Assembly: GCA_004802705.1 (NCBI GenBank)
Contig: SGPL01000004.1
Location: 91,201-155,200 of the forward strand
Source of the DNA: Bondarzewia mesenterica
Lineage: Eukaryota; Basidiomycota; Agaricomycetes; Russulales; Bondarzewiaceae
Reading direction: 5' to 3'
Length of the DNA: 64,000 nucleotides
Positions 1 through 12,022 of the stretch are shown here, in pieces. The stretch's first letter is position 1; each line of letters starts with the position of its first letter. The notes beneath the pieces were generated by a model, which was not told where the DNA came from, did not search any database, and worked only from the letters and a program-made list of their open reading frames with translations. Position numbers and translations under genes: made by a program.

Positions 1-940
1 TGCACCAATTGGCTCGTTCATTGTCGACTAGAATGTTTCATTTTTTATATCTCACAGGAGATGACTTCGAAGCTTTCCTCGTGCAATATTATGGCCCCAT
101 TATTCGTGTTTTGACTCCACGCCTTTACGAGGGACCATCTCAGTCAGAATTCGCCACGATCTCTGAAAAATAAGTGTGGAGCAGAAAGTCGTGATATTTG
201 AGATTGAGAAAAAGAGCTGCTCGGACAACGGTGGTGAAAAGCATGAGACAAGCGGATCGTATATCGGGAGGTGCGGGCTGGTAGGGTGCTCAACGGAGAA
301 ACGATGGACTGACCGTCGACTGAAGGAGCACATCTTACGATATGTCGCCCGTCGCTAGATATCTACGTAGTTCTTGTAGCGACGTCCTTCAGTGGGCATC
401 GCTGACAGACCAAAGCCAATACCACGGTTGTGAGGGTTGCCCACCCAACAAGAGTGGTATGAAGGGCAAGCGTGGTCGATGCCAGGTGCTTCACCGCACT
501 GGGAGTGGCTGCACTAGTGTACAGTAGTTTGCATTGCAAGAGTTGCGATCAAAGGGTATAAGGGAAAGATGACGATGTAAGACCATAGGAAAGAAATGAA
601 AGAATGTGCAAAACGAGGGGAGTTAGTTGGGCAATGGGTGTAAAATGCGACTGACGACTGCACTACGAAGAAGTAGCCGCTAATCTCTTCGCGCCGACGG
701 TTTTCAATGAGACAATTGGGTGGGATACAGTCGAAACAGCGAGCTTCACTACCGCCTTGAAATTATTAGATGGTTTCTTAGGAGAAGGAGAGGCTATAAA
801 GAGGTCTCATGTCAAATCAGGCATTGCGAAATGACTGCGAGCCCTGTGCATACCTTGCGTTTCGGGATCAGGTGGTGAAGATTCATGTCGAGTCTTTCTT
901 GCGCTCAGTGCACGCCGGACACGTATTCGAAACGAGGAAA
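1..940. other. Left-edge sequence without a supported gene
   Basis: Only short overlapping reading frames of 60-77 codons occur here, on both strands, and none resembles a known family or can be joined into a longer exon series. The stretch carries the 3' flank of the minus-strand gene that ends at 941. Part of a gene lying mostly outside the window cannot be excluded. Confidence 0.4.
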
Positions 941-2183
941 TCAGTCTAATGGGGTAGGAAGCTGACGATGCGAAGTAAGGTCAGGACATACAGAAGCTAG
1001 TAAAGCATAAATACTTCTCTGGCCTTCACTGGATTCCGCCTGTATCCCGTCGGGTTGTGGGATGGACGTAAGTCGAGCCTCGTCAAGTTCTTCCATTCGA
1101 GCGGCACTGCGTGCTCTGGACTCTTGCTCGATCCTGTCAAAAGCGATCAGTACGTCGATGTACATGTCTCTCGAACAAGAACGCACTTTTTAAGAGCGTC
1201 AATTTCGACGAATAGATGACGAGGATCCGTGAGTTCATCCATGACGGATAAATCATACCATAGGTCCACGACGGGCATCGTATCGTAGGCGGGATCGTCG
1301 CCGCCAAACATGGCTTGCCAAAATACGTTGTTAATAAAATCGACATCAGAGTCCGGCTCCGGTTCTCTTCTGCTGTGAGAATCTGCGTTGTCGTCATCGG
1401 AGTCTCCGACAATGCTGTCCGGAGGTTTGATCTCGCTCTGAGTATCATCCTCCGGCTCCAGTACTGGAGATCTTGTATCAATATGATTCGGTTCATCTAT
1501 CACATAAAAGCCTGGGACGCTGCCAGGTGCATCGGCCAAAACGGTAACAGGACGAGATTCGATAGGTGACGACTCGGTTTGAGAGAGCTGAAAAGACAAT
1601 CCTTTGCTTCTTGTTGAAGAAGATGTCGACGCCTCCTATCCTCTACTATCAATAAATTGTGACGAGCACGTTCTCTGGGAGAAAGTCTAAGTGCCATGGA
1701 ACAATCTGTGATGTGAGTCCGCAAGCGCACTCTCGCCGTTATGTAAGAATGGTGATAAAGGTTTGACCAAGGGAGAGGTTTCGTGGTATGCAGAGGCTCT
1801 CTAGATTGAGGGTGATCCGTAGCAGGGAAGACCGGCACACACATAGAAGGCTCGATGCAATGATCATCGGAAGATTCAGGGAGGCCTTGACTGAGCAATC
1901 GGATTTCACAGCGATGATATGGCCGATCGGGCAAAGGTAGATCAAGGACCTGACAAAGAACGAAAACTCAAGAGCATCAGAAGATGTGTAGTTCGTCAAT
2001 TCAATATTCACTCACTCGGCCCACGTACCCAGCGTACTTTTTGTTTGGAATGACTTTTGCTGCAGCAGTGGCCTCCGGATCATCTAGTGCGGCAATAGTT
2101 GATACAGGATCCACAGAAAATGATATGTATGTCGAAGGTGTGGGTACGAATGTGAGTTTGACGTCTTTTTCTACGTCTTGCAT
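941..2183 (-). CDS. Hypothetical acidic protein, four exons
   Basis: I do not recognise a family. Four minus-strand exons join in frame. The first begins at the ATG at 2183 (MQDVEKDVKLTF) and runs to a GTACGT donor near 2027. The second starts near 1958 (VLDLPLPDRPYH) and ends LLI at a GTAGAG donor. The third begins LSQTESSPIES after a CTTTTCAG acceptor and holds a strongly acidic middle (SIVGDSDDDNADS). A GTGCGT intron near 1190-1140 joins ALKK to IEQESRARSAARMEELDEAR. The stop is at 941-943. The C-terminal part is helical and charged. No signal peptide or membrane segment is seen. The start is the weakest point, because an upstream exon could exist. Confidence 0.55.
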
Positions 2184-2927
2184 TATAGTTAGGACACCTT
2201 CTGGATGAGCTGAAGGGATGAGCGGAGACCATTCATAGCGGTCGATCAGTGCTCAATGCTCGATCAGCAATAGTAATTACATACGGTACCACGTATATGC
2301 GTCGTCTACGTCGCACAACGGCGTCGAAAAAAAAACAATGGAAACTACAAGCAGGTAAGAAACAAGGAAAGATGAGAATGGAATATTGTAGAGCGCGTGG
2401 TTGCCGACCGCTCAAAAGGGCGGGTGAGACGTAGAGCCGAATTAAATAATTGGTCAACCAGGACCCACAACAAAGGCTGGTCGCGCCGCGAAGCCGTATC
2501 TGATTCAGATACCGACTCCGCCAATCGACGCGCTCCGTTGGTGACCTGCAGAATTAAATTCCTCCACAGACACAATAGTCTACAATAGTCCTGATGAGAC
2601 TCCTCCAGCGACCCTGGCAACACAACACAAAAAGCCTCGAGATATGCCCTTCTGATGCTCAGCCTTGTTGTATTGTATCCAGTACGTACATCATGGTAGT
2701 ACCAGTGAATCTGGACTACCCGATCTTAATACGACATATAACAGAGTGCAGACTTTTAACTTGCGATGTCTGTTCATCCTGTTACCAAACCACCACCTCT
2801 AACTTGATTAAAAGCTTGGACTTGTCCAAGTTGCCTTCAGTGACCTGCTCGGGCAACCTGTCGTATGATCTTCATCCTCCCGTTCTCTGATCCAGTGCTG
2901 AACACACTCTCATCCACTCTCATACAA
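2184..2927. other. Divergent intergenic region
   Basis: This lies between two genes transcribed away from each other, so it should hold both promoters. Short overlapping frames of up to 98 codons occur on both strands but none is convincing. There is an AT-rich stretch near 2438-2450. No repeat or RNA gene was seen. Confidence 0.4.
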
Positions 2928-4343
2928 ATGTCACAAGCAATCCCCTCTTTTCCTAGTCGCTGTGATCTTGATCCTTGTACTATCTCAGGCGGATCTGAAT
3001 CTCTTTACACGCCTATGATGCAGCTTCTGAAAATGGATGGCTTCGGTCTTACGCGAGGGAGCATGCTGAATAACTCTAGATTATCGGTCTTCTCTTCGTA
3101 CTCGCATGGTTCGGGGAAATATCGTCCTTGCTTGATCATGGATCCTGGCGAATATGATGGAGAGGGGGTTACTATTCAACCACCTAGCATATGCGCCATG
3201 GGCACCTTCAGCGGAACTCCTCGTCATATGCTAGCAACAGTTTTTCAGCACTTTGTGGTCCCCATTGCTCCCAACCCGAACTGCCGCGAAGGCGAACCCA
3301 CTCTCCACACTATCCCATCTTGGCACGAACCATCACAATGGCTACTAGCTTACGAATACGAGGCTATAAGTGATGTATCCGCGCCCTGGACGCATCATAA
3401 AGACCCAGGATCCACCTTCAGACTGTCTGTGGAGTCTTGGGCTGTTTTAGAGGAAGTGCTAGATGAGCGCTATGAAAGCTGGAAACAATGTCTGCTGAAC
3501 GATCCTCGGTGCGAGGAAGATGCCAGACAAAATCTTAAAGTTCATCCTGAATTTTTCATGCCCTCGCAAAAATTATTAATCACTTGTTTGCGCTCTCAGG
3601 CTTGCAAAATACAACAGGTCGAGAACGATCGGAAGACGGTAGGTCTCAATCCACTTTCCGTGTTCATGGGCGGTCGACTTATTTTTCCTTAGCTCAATTA
3701 CAGTCGTACTTCTCAACCCGCTTCAAGGCTTCATATCAACGCCAGCACGCACCGCATCTCTAATGGTCATTCTGGAATGACCTCCTCCCCCTCATCACCT
3801 CGAGTCTCTTTCCAAACCCCTCCAAGCCAATCTGGTCCTCGCAAGAGCGGCTGGTCGCGGGTTTCCCGCGTTTTCGGTTCGAAGCTCAGGATAAATGCCT
3901 CTGCTCCCTCACTCCCATTCGCAGCATCCGTCAATACCAACAGGCGCAAAAAGGAGCCTATCACATCTTCCCCACGGGCTACGACTCGTGGGGATTCACG
4001 GCCCTCCGCGAAGATCTCTACTACCAATCGCTTCGATATATTGTTTCCTTCGGAGAAGGATGATTCCTCCGAATCAGAGGAACACGAATCTGAGGGAGAA
4101 GGCCGCGGCGGTAACGCAGCATCGTCATTGTCGGACTCTGATCTCAGTGAGATCATGCCGCTGAACACGAGGTCTACTCCCACATCTCGAGGAGTAAGTC
4201 GCTTCTGTCCTTTCAAATGCAATCATAGAACGTAACCTTGTCACTCAAAGGCTCTGACCAAGCATTCTAACTCTTCGAAGACTTCTCTGCGATCTATTAT
4301 CTCTTTACGAAGAGCGCCAAGGCCAAGTGTCAGAGCGATGTAA
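2928..4343 (+). CDS. Hypothetical protein with Ser-rich basic tail, three exons
   Basis: No known family recognised. Exon 1 (to 3638) encodes a folded-looking region with several Trp, Tyr and His residues (TIPSWHEPSQWLLAYEYEA). A 54-nt intron (3639-3692) keeps phase 0, and exon 2 runs 3693-4193. It is Ser-rich and polar, with an acidic Ser cluster (DDSSESEEHESEGEG). A second intron, 4194-4250, leads to a short basic last exon (4251-4343, ending RRAPRPSVRAM). Both junctions are in frame, which supports one gene rather than two. The start at 2928 (MSQAIPSFP) is preferred; an in-frame ATG at 2865 would add 21 residues. The tail suggests a regulatory or scaffold protein, but this is only inference. 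Confidence 0.55.
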
Positions 4344-4854
4344 TCGGAAGGATGGGGCTACACAGTGCGCATTCTACGTCTCTTGGAACTTTTTTTTGGA
4401 CCCTGCTCAATCGTCGTCAATCCTTGCTCTTACCACGAAACATACCCATTACTCGGACATCATGATCCTTCTCCTCTTACTGTATGGTTGTTTGTACACA
4501 GTACTATCTGACATGTAGCCGATTATAATATCACCGTATGAATTCGCGGACATACACTCATTCGGACAGGCTAGTACGAATGGTGACCATTGAGGATGGA
4601 ATCAAGGTGAATTATGGGATCACAATGATCGATGGCATCACCTGTCAGATGTAGAGAAATGAAAATATTCCAGTCGACACTGAAAACGTGACTCAGTACA
4701 GGATGATGCGGCCAACTGTGCATCTGTGTTGAGGTCCAGCAAGGTCAGTTGTGCGGCGATGCTTGAACGAGTGAGGCCGAAAAAAATGGAGGAACCTCCA
4801 TCAAGCCATTGTAAATCATGCAAGATTGGAGTTTCAACTCGCAGGCCCACTTGA
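4344..4854. other. Convergent 3' flanks
   Basis: This gap lies between the plus-strand gene ending at 4343 and the minus-strand transporter ending at 4855. It should contain both terminators. Only short unsupported frames occur. Confidence 0.4.
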
Positions 4855-6822
4855 TCAACTCCTCCTCAGCCGAACGGCCTTGTCTCTGCCCCACCCAACC
4901 AGCGCGAGGGCCGCAGCGCCCGCAAAGCAAGAGCCTACGTAGACAATGAGCTTTTCGAACTTCCTGTCCGCGACACCGAAGCCCATCCGCCCCTCATGTC
5001 CATGGGAGGGCGATGTGGATGTGTCATCGGTGGTGGCAGAGGACAGGCTGGTCGAGATCGGCGTGGATAGGACGTTGCCGAGTCCTCGGGAAAGCATGAG
5101 GAACCCATAGAGCAGCGTCGGGAGCGACGGATCCGTCTTCTGTTTCATGCCGTTTCCTGGTCAATAAATATCGTAGGAGAGACGGGATAGAAGGTGCTCA
5201 CTGGACATGTCCCGCACGAATCCCGCCCAGAGAGTCGTCCACCCGCCCGCGAGCATACCGTACGCCGTGCCGAAGACCATGAGTCCGGCTGTAACGTTCC
5301 CGACGACACCCCAGAGGACGAAGGTGGCGAGCGATGTCAGGATGCAGGTGAAGACGACCAGAGGCCATGGGGAGAAATGATCGGTAAGAATGCCGAGAAT
5401 GAGAGGGCCGATGGCAGAAGCGCCTGAGCAATCGAATTCAGGCTGTGAACGGAGAAGATAGTCTGAACATCATACCGTTCAGAAGGGCAATGGTGAGTGA
5501 CGTGGAAGAACTGTTCAGGTTGAGAGCCGACGCGAATGCTATGGACAGAATAAATTATGAAGGAATCAAAAGCGAGCAGGAAAACATTGGCGGGACGTGC
5601 ACGAACTTGGAAGGTACAGTATCGGCACGAACGCTCCAAATCCGTGGATAGTATTGGTGACCATGAGAATCCACCACGACACATCCGTCAACCACTCGCG
5701 CCTCACAGACCTGCGTCCAGGACCGTGCACTCGCGACTCGGGCAAACGTGGCTTCACAAATGGAAGTACAGGGAGGAGAAGCACAATGATGGCTACTGCA
5801 AGAATGCGGAGCGTTCCCGCTGTTCCGTGAGCACGGAGGAGCGGGGGGAGCACATATGGGCATACAAGACCTCCGGCGGCGGTGCCTGAGTGCTGGTGAG
5901 TACTGGGTGGAGGTGCGAGGTACAGCGGAGACTAACCCATCATGACAATTCCATTGGCTAGACCTCTGCGCTTTACGAACCACTCAGAAATGTATGATAT
6001 GCATGGGGCATAAAGCAATGCTATGCACGCGATGAGTAAGCTTGACAGCTATTTCTGTGAGTTGAAATTGGTGTTCGAACATCCTCCTACTGCATACATG
6101 ACGCCCTGTATAGCAACGAGTTGCTCGACCTGGATACCGAGGGCAGAGATGAGTACGTTTGATCCAGAAATCATTTCCGTGCAGAAAAATTGGGAAATCA
6201 CCTTCTTTGCGTAGCTAGCCCCCAGAAGACCTAGTCCAACACAAGAACCCGCCGATCCACAAGCACGAGCGTCGGTGTTGTGGGAATCGTGCAATGTATG
6301 GGTATATCAAAGGCCCTATACACAGTGAACGTGCACCTCTGACCAGTCAGGAAGGAACACGAACAAAAAATCGGTACGTACCTGTGAGATAAATGACACC
6401 GGTGGATTGTGCCAACCAGTGGGAGCAATGAAGAAGCTCTCGGCTGGGACGCGAACACAGGGTCATCAAGATATACTGTCAGAAAGATACCGAATGAGTA
6501 CGGGAAGCTCCAGACTATGGCTTCCACCATGAACGCTGCAAAGAGCTACGCAACGCGCGGCATCGTTAGCGGTCAAATCTGCAAATCGACGGGACGAGTG
6601 AGAAAGAGCGCGTACGAATGACCACGCAGCGAATCCTGTATCCGCAGGCTTGAAGGACACGCTGTCCGGCGGAGCTTCGAACAACCCGGAGTCTGCGACG
6701 CTCTCGAGGGGCGCATTTCTGACAGACATCTCCATGTTCGAGGAATTATCTGACACATCCAAATTAATAGGCCCGGGAGTATCCACAGACGTCGAAGATA
6801 TATCTTTGTTACTGGTCGACAT
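4855..6822 (-). CDS. MFS transporter, MCT (monocarboxylate porter-like) type, tandem copy 1
   Basis: This is a 12-helix membrane permease of the major facilitator superfamily, closest in layout to fungal monocarboxylate porter-like and riboflavin (Mch5-type) transporters. Start is the ATG at 6822 (MSTSNKDISSTS). A polar cytosolic N-terminus of about 70 residues ends in DTGFAAWSF, followed by a split first helix (VEAIVWSFPYSFGIFLTVYL). Mid exons carry IKPRLP-type loop residues (FVKPRLPESRVHGPGRR). The last exon begins YGFLMLSRGLGNVLSTPIS and ends in the helix IVYVGSCFAGAAALALVGWG plus a basic tail (VRLRRS). Several short introns interrupt it, at places matching the two paralogues downstream. 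The substrate cannot be told from sequence. Confidence 0.8.
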
Positions 6823-7164
6823 CAGAGGGATTCGAATTCGAATGCCAGTGGGAGATACAGTACACACTGGATGGAGAAGTACTTACACACAGTGCGCGGT
6901 GAGTCAGAAGAATTTTATCGGGACACAGCCCGAGACATTATACCATAAAACAAGTGCCCGACACCGAACGCCGAAGCAATTCATCGGTCGATTGTCGTCT
7001 GGAGACTTCATTGCCGCCCGCCGCTGCCCGCCCGTAGAAAAGAATTCGGTCACCTGNCTGACGCGTCTGCGTCATGTAGTTCTGNTCTTTGAAACTGGNG
7101 GTCNAAAATCATGTCTGCCGTTCAACAAGTGTGATGTAGCAACGTTTTCTTGAATAGCTCGNTT

Positions 7165-9181
7165 TTATANCNATCTCCTCTTTGCGATCTTTTCACCGCC
7201 CCAGCCGACCAGCGCAACAAGGGCNGCTCCAGCGTAACACATTCCGACATATAAGATNAGTCGATGAAATCGGCCTCCTTCCAAGGTAAACCCGCTGTCC
7301 CCCGCCTTAGGATATGTTGCATCTGTGGATATATTCGCTAAAGATGNTGCTATNAGCGTGCACAGCACGTTTCCGAGCCCCCGAGTGAGCATGAGGAAGC
7401 CATAGAGTGTGATTGAGAGAGAATGGTCGTCCTCTGCATGAGTCAAAGCGCAGATTCAGCCGTTTCAGCACAGCCGGTTGTTGTTGTTGAGAGATCAAAC
7501 ACACACCTGTGATCCTCCGAACAAAACCTGTATACAGTGTACTCCACCCGCCNGCGAAAAGCCCATACGTCGCNCCAAAGGCCATCAATCCAGGAACGTT
7601 GCCAACCGCNCCCCACAAAACTAGGGTACTTATGCAAGACAACGTAGAAGTGACGGCGGCAAGCAACCAAGGGGAGAAATGGTCCGAAAGAGTCCCTACG
7701 ACGAGCGGGCCAAGGGCCGCGAAGCCTGTGTGAAGTCAAGTTTGACTCTTGTACCAATCCGGAAGATTGGCGTGTCACTGACCATTGAGAAGCGACAAGG
7801 CGAGAGACGCTGTAGAAGTGCTGACATGTAAGGCAGATGTGTATACTAAGAATCAAGAATCAGCCGCCCATTGGCATTTCGAGATTTCGTCATATATGCC
7901 GAAAGGTCTGGCACCGACCTGGAAGCCAAATGATAGGGACGAAATAACCAAAGCCTTGGATTGTGTTAGCGATGACCAAAATCCACCACAGCCGGCTTGA
8001 CAGCCAGAAACGGAAGCCCCCTGCTCTCCGGCGGGGACCATGAACTCTTTTCTCAGGCAAACGAGGTTTGATGAAGAACAATGCCGGGAAAACGGCTATA
8101 AGGATCGCAATTGCAAGGATTCGCAACGTTATGAATGGGCCATGCGTGCGTATCAGTAAAGGAAGGAAAAAGGGGAGTATGAGGCCTCCGGCAGCGGAAC
8201 CTGCACGTTGTTGAGTGATAAGTCGAGGGGAGGGAGAGAAACACAAACCTGAGAAAAGAATGCCGTTCGCAAGGCCACGGCGCCTCACGAACCATTCAGA
8301 CATATACGATATGCACGGTGAATACAGTAACGCTGTGATCCACGGTTACCAAACCATGTGCATGTAAGCGTCGAACAGATGCATACCTCCCCCCAATGCG
8401 AACAAAACACCTTGCAACAAAACCAGTAATTGGAGCTGAATGCATTCGACTGAGCGCGTCACGTATTGAAGATGAAGATGATCATGATGTGTTCACCTTC
8501 ACTGTGTAACTTGCAGCGAGAAGACTGATCCAACACAGACAAAACCCGACCCACATGCACAACCTCCGATGCTGAGGGTATCTAGATATGTAGGGATATA
8601 GAAATGGTCCTACAGATTGAACAATAAATGTCAGTCGGGTCGCCTGCAGTGGCGAGAATGGGCCAGCAGATCTACCTGTGAGATACAAAACACCTGTTGA
8701 TAACGTCCCGATTAAAGGTAGTAGCACGGAGGAGTTAGGCTGGGAGACTAAAGCCGGCTCATCCAAGTAGGCAGTGAGGAAGATACCAAAACCAAGTGGA
8801 AAGCTCCAGACGTGGCCCTCAATGATCACAGCCGCAATGAGCTAGTGGGTCAGCNACCAGGTCAAATAAGGGATCACGAAAATTAGTGCGAAGGGGTCGT
8901 ACAAATGACCACGCTCCAAATCCTGTGTCGACGGGAGCTAACTCAGTTTCGTTTCTAGACCCAGCACGCTCAACCGATAGCGCCTCGTCATGCACAGGGT
9001 TTTCCACTTCCTCATCGATGCGAGCTACAGACACGCGGGGAGATGAGCGTACGGATGTGCGCGATGTGAGGTGTTGAAAATCCTCCTGCTCAAACGGGAG
9101 CTCCACGAGCTCGACAGCCTCGATTGCAGACGGTTTGTCGCAGTTCTTTGTCAAGTTTGAGGACGCAGCGTGCGAAGACAT
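7165..9181 (-). CDS. MFS transporter, MCT type, tandem copy 2
   Basis: Second of three head-to-tail paralogues. Start is the ATG at 9181 (MSSHAASSNLTK). The polar N-terminus ends DTGFGAWSFV, and the first helix follows after an intron (IEGHVWSFPLGFGIFLTAYL). Central blocks FVRRRGLANGILFSG and IKPRLPEKRVHGPRRR match copies 1 and 3. The last exon reads YGFLMLTRGLGNVL and ends GWGGEKIAKRR before a TAA at 7165-7167. The gene contains many ambiguous bases between about 7170 and 7620 and one near 8855, so small defects cannot be judged there. A TATA-like element lies about 46 nt upstream of the ATG. Substrate unknown. Confidence 0.75.
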
Positions 9182-9226
9182 AATGTGGATCAGTCTCCTC
9201 AAGGCTCGAGCAGCATTCTGCTAGCC

Positions 9227-9232
9227 TTTATA
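9227..9232 (-). promoter_or_regulatory. TATA-like element of MCT copy 2
   Basis: On the minus strand the sequence reads TATAAA, 46 nt before the ATG at 9181. Position and sequence fit a core promoter element. It is untested. Confidence 0.4.
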
Positions 9233-9730
9233 TCAAGTAGCGGGATGGAAGGACAGCCGTTTCTGAAAGTCCGGCTTTTTCCTACGAAGCAAACGCGGGG
9301 AAAGCAGAACACAGGGGTCGAAGTACGTCCAGAGTGACTCATTGCTAAGGGTTTCGGTCCGATCCGCGTCCGGGGAAAGCACAAACAAGAAGATGGAACG
9401 GGTGTTTTTCAAACAGGCTTGATCGACCAGTGTCGACCATGCCGGCGGCCAGAGATAACGGATGACTTAGGTTGCAGGGCTCGGTCTGGCTCGGTGCGTA
9501 GGACGAAGGCCTGATCAACGGACCGCGAAGACTGAACCACCACCAATCAACACCTCTTCGATTCTGCTATAAGGACTGATGCTGAGCGATATGTGCCGTT
9601 GTTTATGATACAGCAGTCAAAAATAAGCAAACCCGATCTTACTCAACTCCAAATGGCATAGATGCGATCTACTTACATAAAATGAAACAGGGCGATAGCG
9701 AGATTACTCTGTATTTTGAGCTTGGAAGTT
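9233..9730. other. Intergenic region between MCT copies 2 and 3
   Basis: It should hold the promoter of copy 2 and the terminator of copy 3. No gene, repeat or RNA was seen. Confidence 0.4.
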
Positions 9731-11760
9731 TCATGAGGAGCGTGCCCTTGACGTGATCCTTTCGCCGCCCCATCCGAGGAGTGCAATCACGGCGGCAGCA
9801 GCGTAGCACGTTCCGACATACACGATCAACTTCTCAAACCTTCCTCCTTCGATGTTGAACCCCGTTTTTCTGCTGCCGGAATTCGTGATGGTGGAAGAGA
9901 GGTTAGCGAGACTCGTCGAGATCGGCGTGGACAACACGTTTCCGAGCCCACGGGTGAGCATGAGGAAACCATACAGTGACATCGAGAGCGAAGGGTCGTC
10001 TTCTGTGATTCGAACCGTTACACACAAGTTCAGCTCCCGGATCCTCCGGACAGCCTGAGAATTCACTTGAAATCCTATGGACAAAGCCTGACCACAGGGT
10101 ACTCCATCCGCCCGCAACAAGGCCGTAGGTCGCGCCAAATAGCATCAACCCTGCAACGTTCCCGACTGCGCCCCAGAATATGAAGGTGCACATGGAGGAT
10201 AGTACCGCCGTCACGACGGCGATGAGCCAAGGAGTGAAATGGTCAGACAAAGTTCCAACAACCAAGGGACCGAGTGCAGAAGACCCTAATCAGATTATAA
10301 GTACTCGGCATTGGTAAGTTGGAAATGGAAACAAAAACGGGGTTTGCCGTTCAGAAGCGCCAATGCGAGAGAGGAGGATGCACTAGTCAGATGAAGGGCA
10401 GATGCGAATGCTATAAAATTCATTGGCAAATGCTTAGTTGTCTTCACAGAGGTAGCGCGTGAAATCGACGCACTAGGGACCCATAGCATGGGTACGAAGA
10501 ACGCGAATCCTTGTACGGTGTTGGCAACAACCAAGATCCACCATGACCAGCTTCTAAGCCACACGGCTGAAGGCTCCGTCCTCCGACCAGGCCCTCGGAC
10601 TCGATTTTCGGGCAAGCGAGGCTTGATAAGCACAAGACATAAAAGAAGAAGCAGGAGGATGCCGACAGACAGGATTCTCAGAGTCTTGTACGGGCCATAT
10701 GATTTGAGCAGTGGGGGGAGCAGGAACGGCAGCACTAATCCTCCCATAGCGGAGCCTTGCGACAGCAGTATGAGAGGTTCAGATGTGGACAAATATGATG
10801 GGGGCTTGTGTTTACTATACCTGTGAAGAGAATCCCGTTGGCCAGACCACGACGTCGTACGAACCACTCTGACATGAATGATATACAGGGATGAAACAGC
10901 AACGCTGCAAATGCAGAGCCATCATCAAGACGAGGTGTCCGCATGGGCAGAAGCGAGCTGACCTCCTCCGATTCCATACATCACCCCTTGCAGGATGACC
11001 AGTTGATGGACCTGCATAGACGAATGAGTTGAACGGCTTAAAGGTAAACAGGAGGATTCTGACACACCTTGCGGGCATAGCTAGCGCCTAACAGGCTCGA
11101 GAAACAGCATAAGGTCCCGAACCACATGCAGGGACGCCTATGCCGTGGATAATTGGTGATATAAGGATAGACCAGAGGCCCTGCATCGAAGCCATAAGTA
11201 TGAATCTTGGGATTATGAGGGGAAAGTATTAACCTGAGCAGTACATGATGCCTGATGACAAAGTTCCGATAAGCGGAAGGAGCGTCTCCGCCCCTGGCTG
11301 GGAGGCGAGGTCCAAATCTTGCAGGTACGAAGTGAGAAAAATACCGAAGGCGAAGGGGACGCTCCAGACTAATGCCTCGACCAATGCCGCGCCCACTAGC
11401 TGAGTACCATCATGATTTTGCCGTACAGTGACAACTGTAAGCGCAGTAGGAAATGATCTTGAGTTCACTACATACGAATAACCAGGCATGAAGACCGCCG
11501 TCCACCGGTTTCAGAGTCAACTCATGACGCATCGTTTCGTGTTCAGAAGAATCATCTCTGGGAGTAGAAAACTCTGCGTGTGCCTCGTGCGATGAAGAAC
11601 CTGTAGGAAGATCGGTGGGTTCGCCATGCCCATTATACATGGGTGGAGAAGGTGCGCGACTGGGAGCAGGATAGACATCTGCTTCAGGTTCGGTTTTACT
11701 CGCAAGCTCGATGGCTTCAAAGCTTGGAGGATGCATCCAACCGACGGATGATTGAGCCAT
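9731..11760 (-). CDS. MFS transporter, MCT type, tandem copy 3
   Basis: Third and most complete of the tandem paralogues. Start is the ATG at 11760 (MAQSSVGWMHPPS). The N-terminal polar tail ends GGLHAWLFV and leads into VEALVWSVPFAFGIFLTSYL. Later exons give SCQSGSY/FVRRRGLANGILFTG-type loop 2-3 residues, an IKPRLPENRVRGPGRR central loop, the helix GAVGNVAGLMLFGATYGLVA and the final exon YGFLMLTRGLGNVLSTPIS ... GWGGERITSRARSS with TGA at 9731. All frame changes coincide with plausible introns and I see no break. It is divergently arranged with the RNase H2 subunit B gene, with ATGs 262 bp apart. Substrate not predictable. Confidence 0.8.
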
Positions 11761-11919
11761 GGAGGCAGAATACTGTAGGCAAGACAAAGTGAGGATACAA
11801 ATCTGCACCGGCGCGCTTTTGTCATTTTTTCGAGCTTTGGCCTTGGAAAATGAAATGACTCGTCAAACGGGATCGCGGAGTCCGCGACTTCCGACAGTGA
11901 AGAAAGACCGTGACAATTA

Positions 11920-11949
11920 ACGCGTCTGTCACGTCTGTGACTGACGCGT
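11920..11949. promoter_or_regulatory. Imperfect palindrome with two MluI (MCB-like) boxes
   Basis: A 13-bp inverted repeat (11920-11932 and 11937-11949) with one mismatch and a 4-nt loop carries the hexamer ACGCGT in each arm. In yeasts ACGCGT is the MCB box bound by MBF at G1/S genes. It sits 74-103 bp before the RNase H2B ATG at 12023 and 160-190 bp before the MCT copy 3 ATG. The cell-cycle role is inference. A related GACGCGTCTG occurs near 7060 upstream of MCT copy 1, so the element may instead belong to the transporters. Confidence 0.4.
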
Positions 11950-12022
11950 CGCGCTTAACTTGTCAGGCTCAGTTGAGTCGACCAATCCCCCAAAGTCCCC
12001 CGCATCCCTTCGCTGCTGCACA

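Noticed and set aside
7055..7075. ACGCGT hexamer upstream of MCT copy 1 as a second cell-cycle box
   Set aside because: The hexamer occurs at about the rate expected by chance over the whole window; only the paired palindrome at 11920 stands out.
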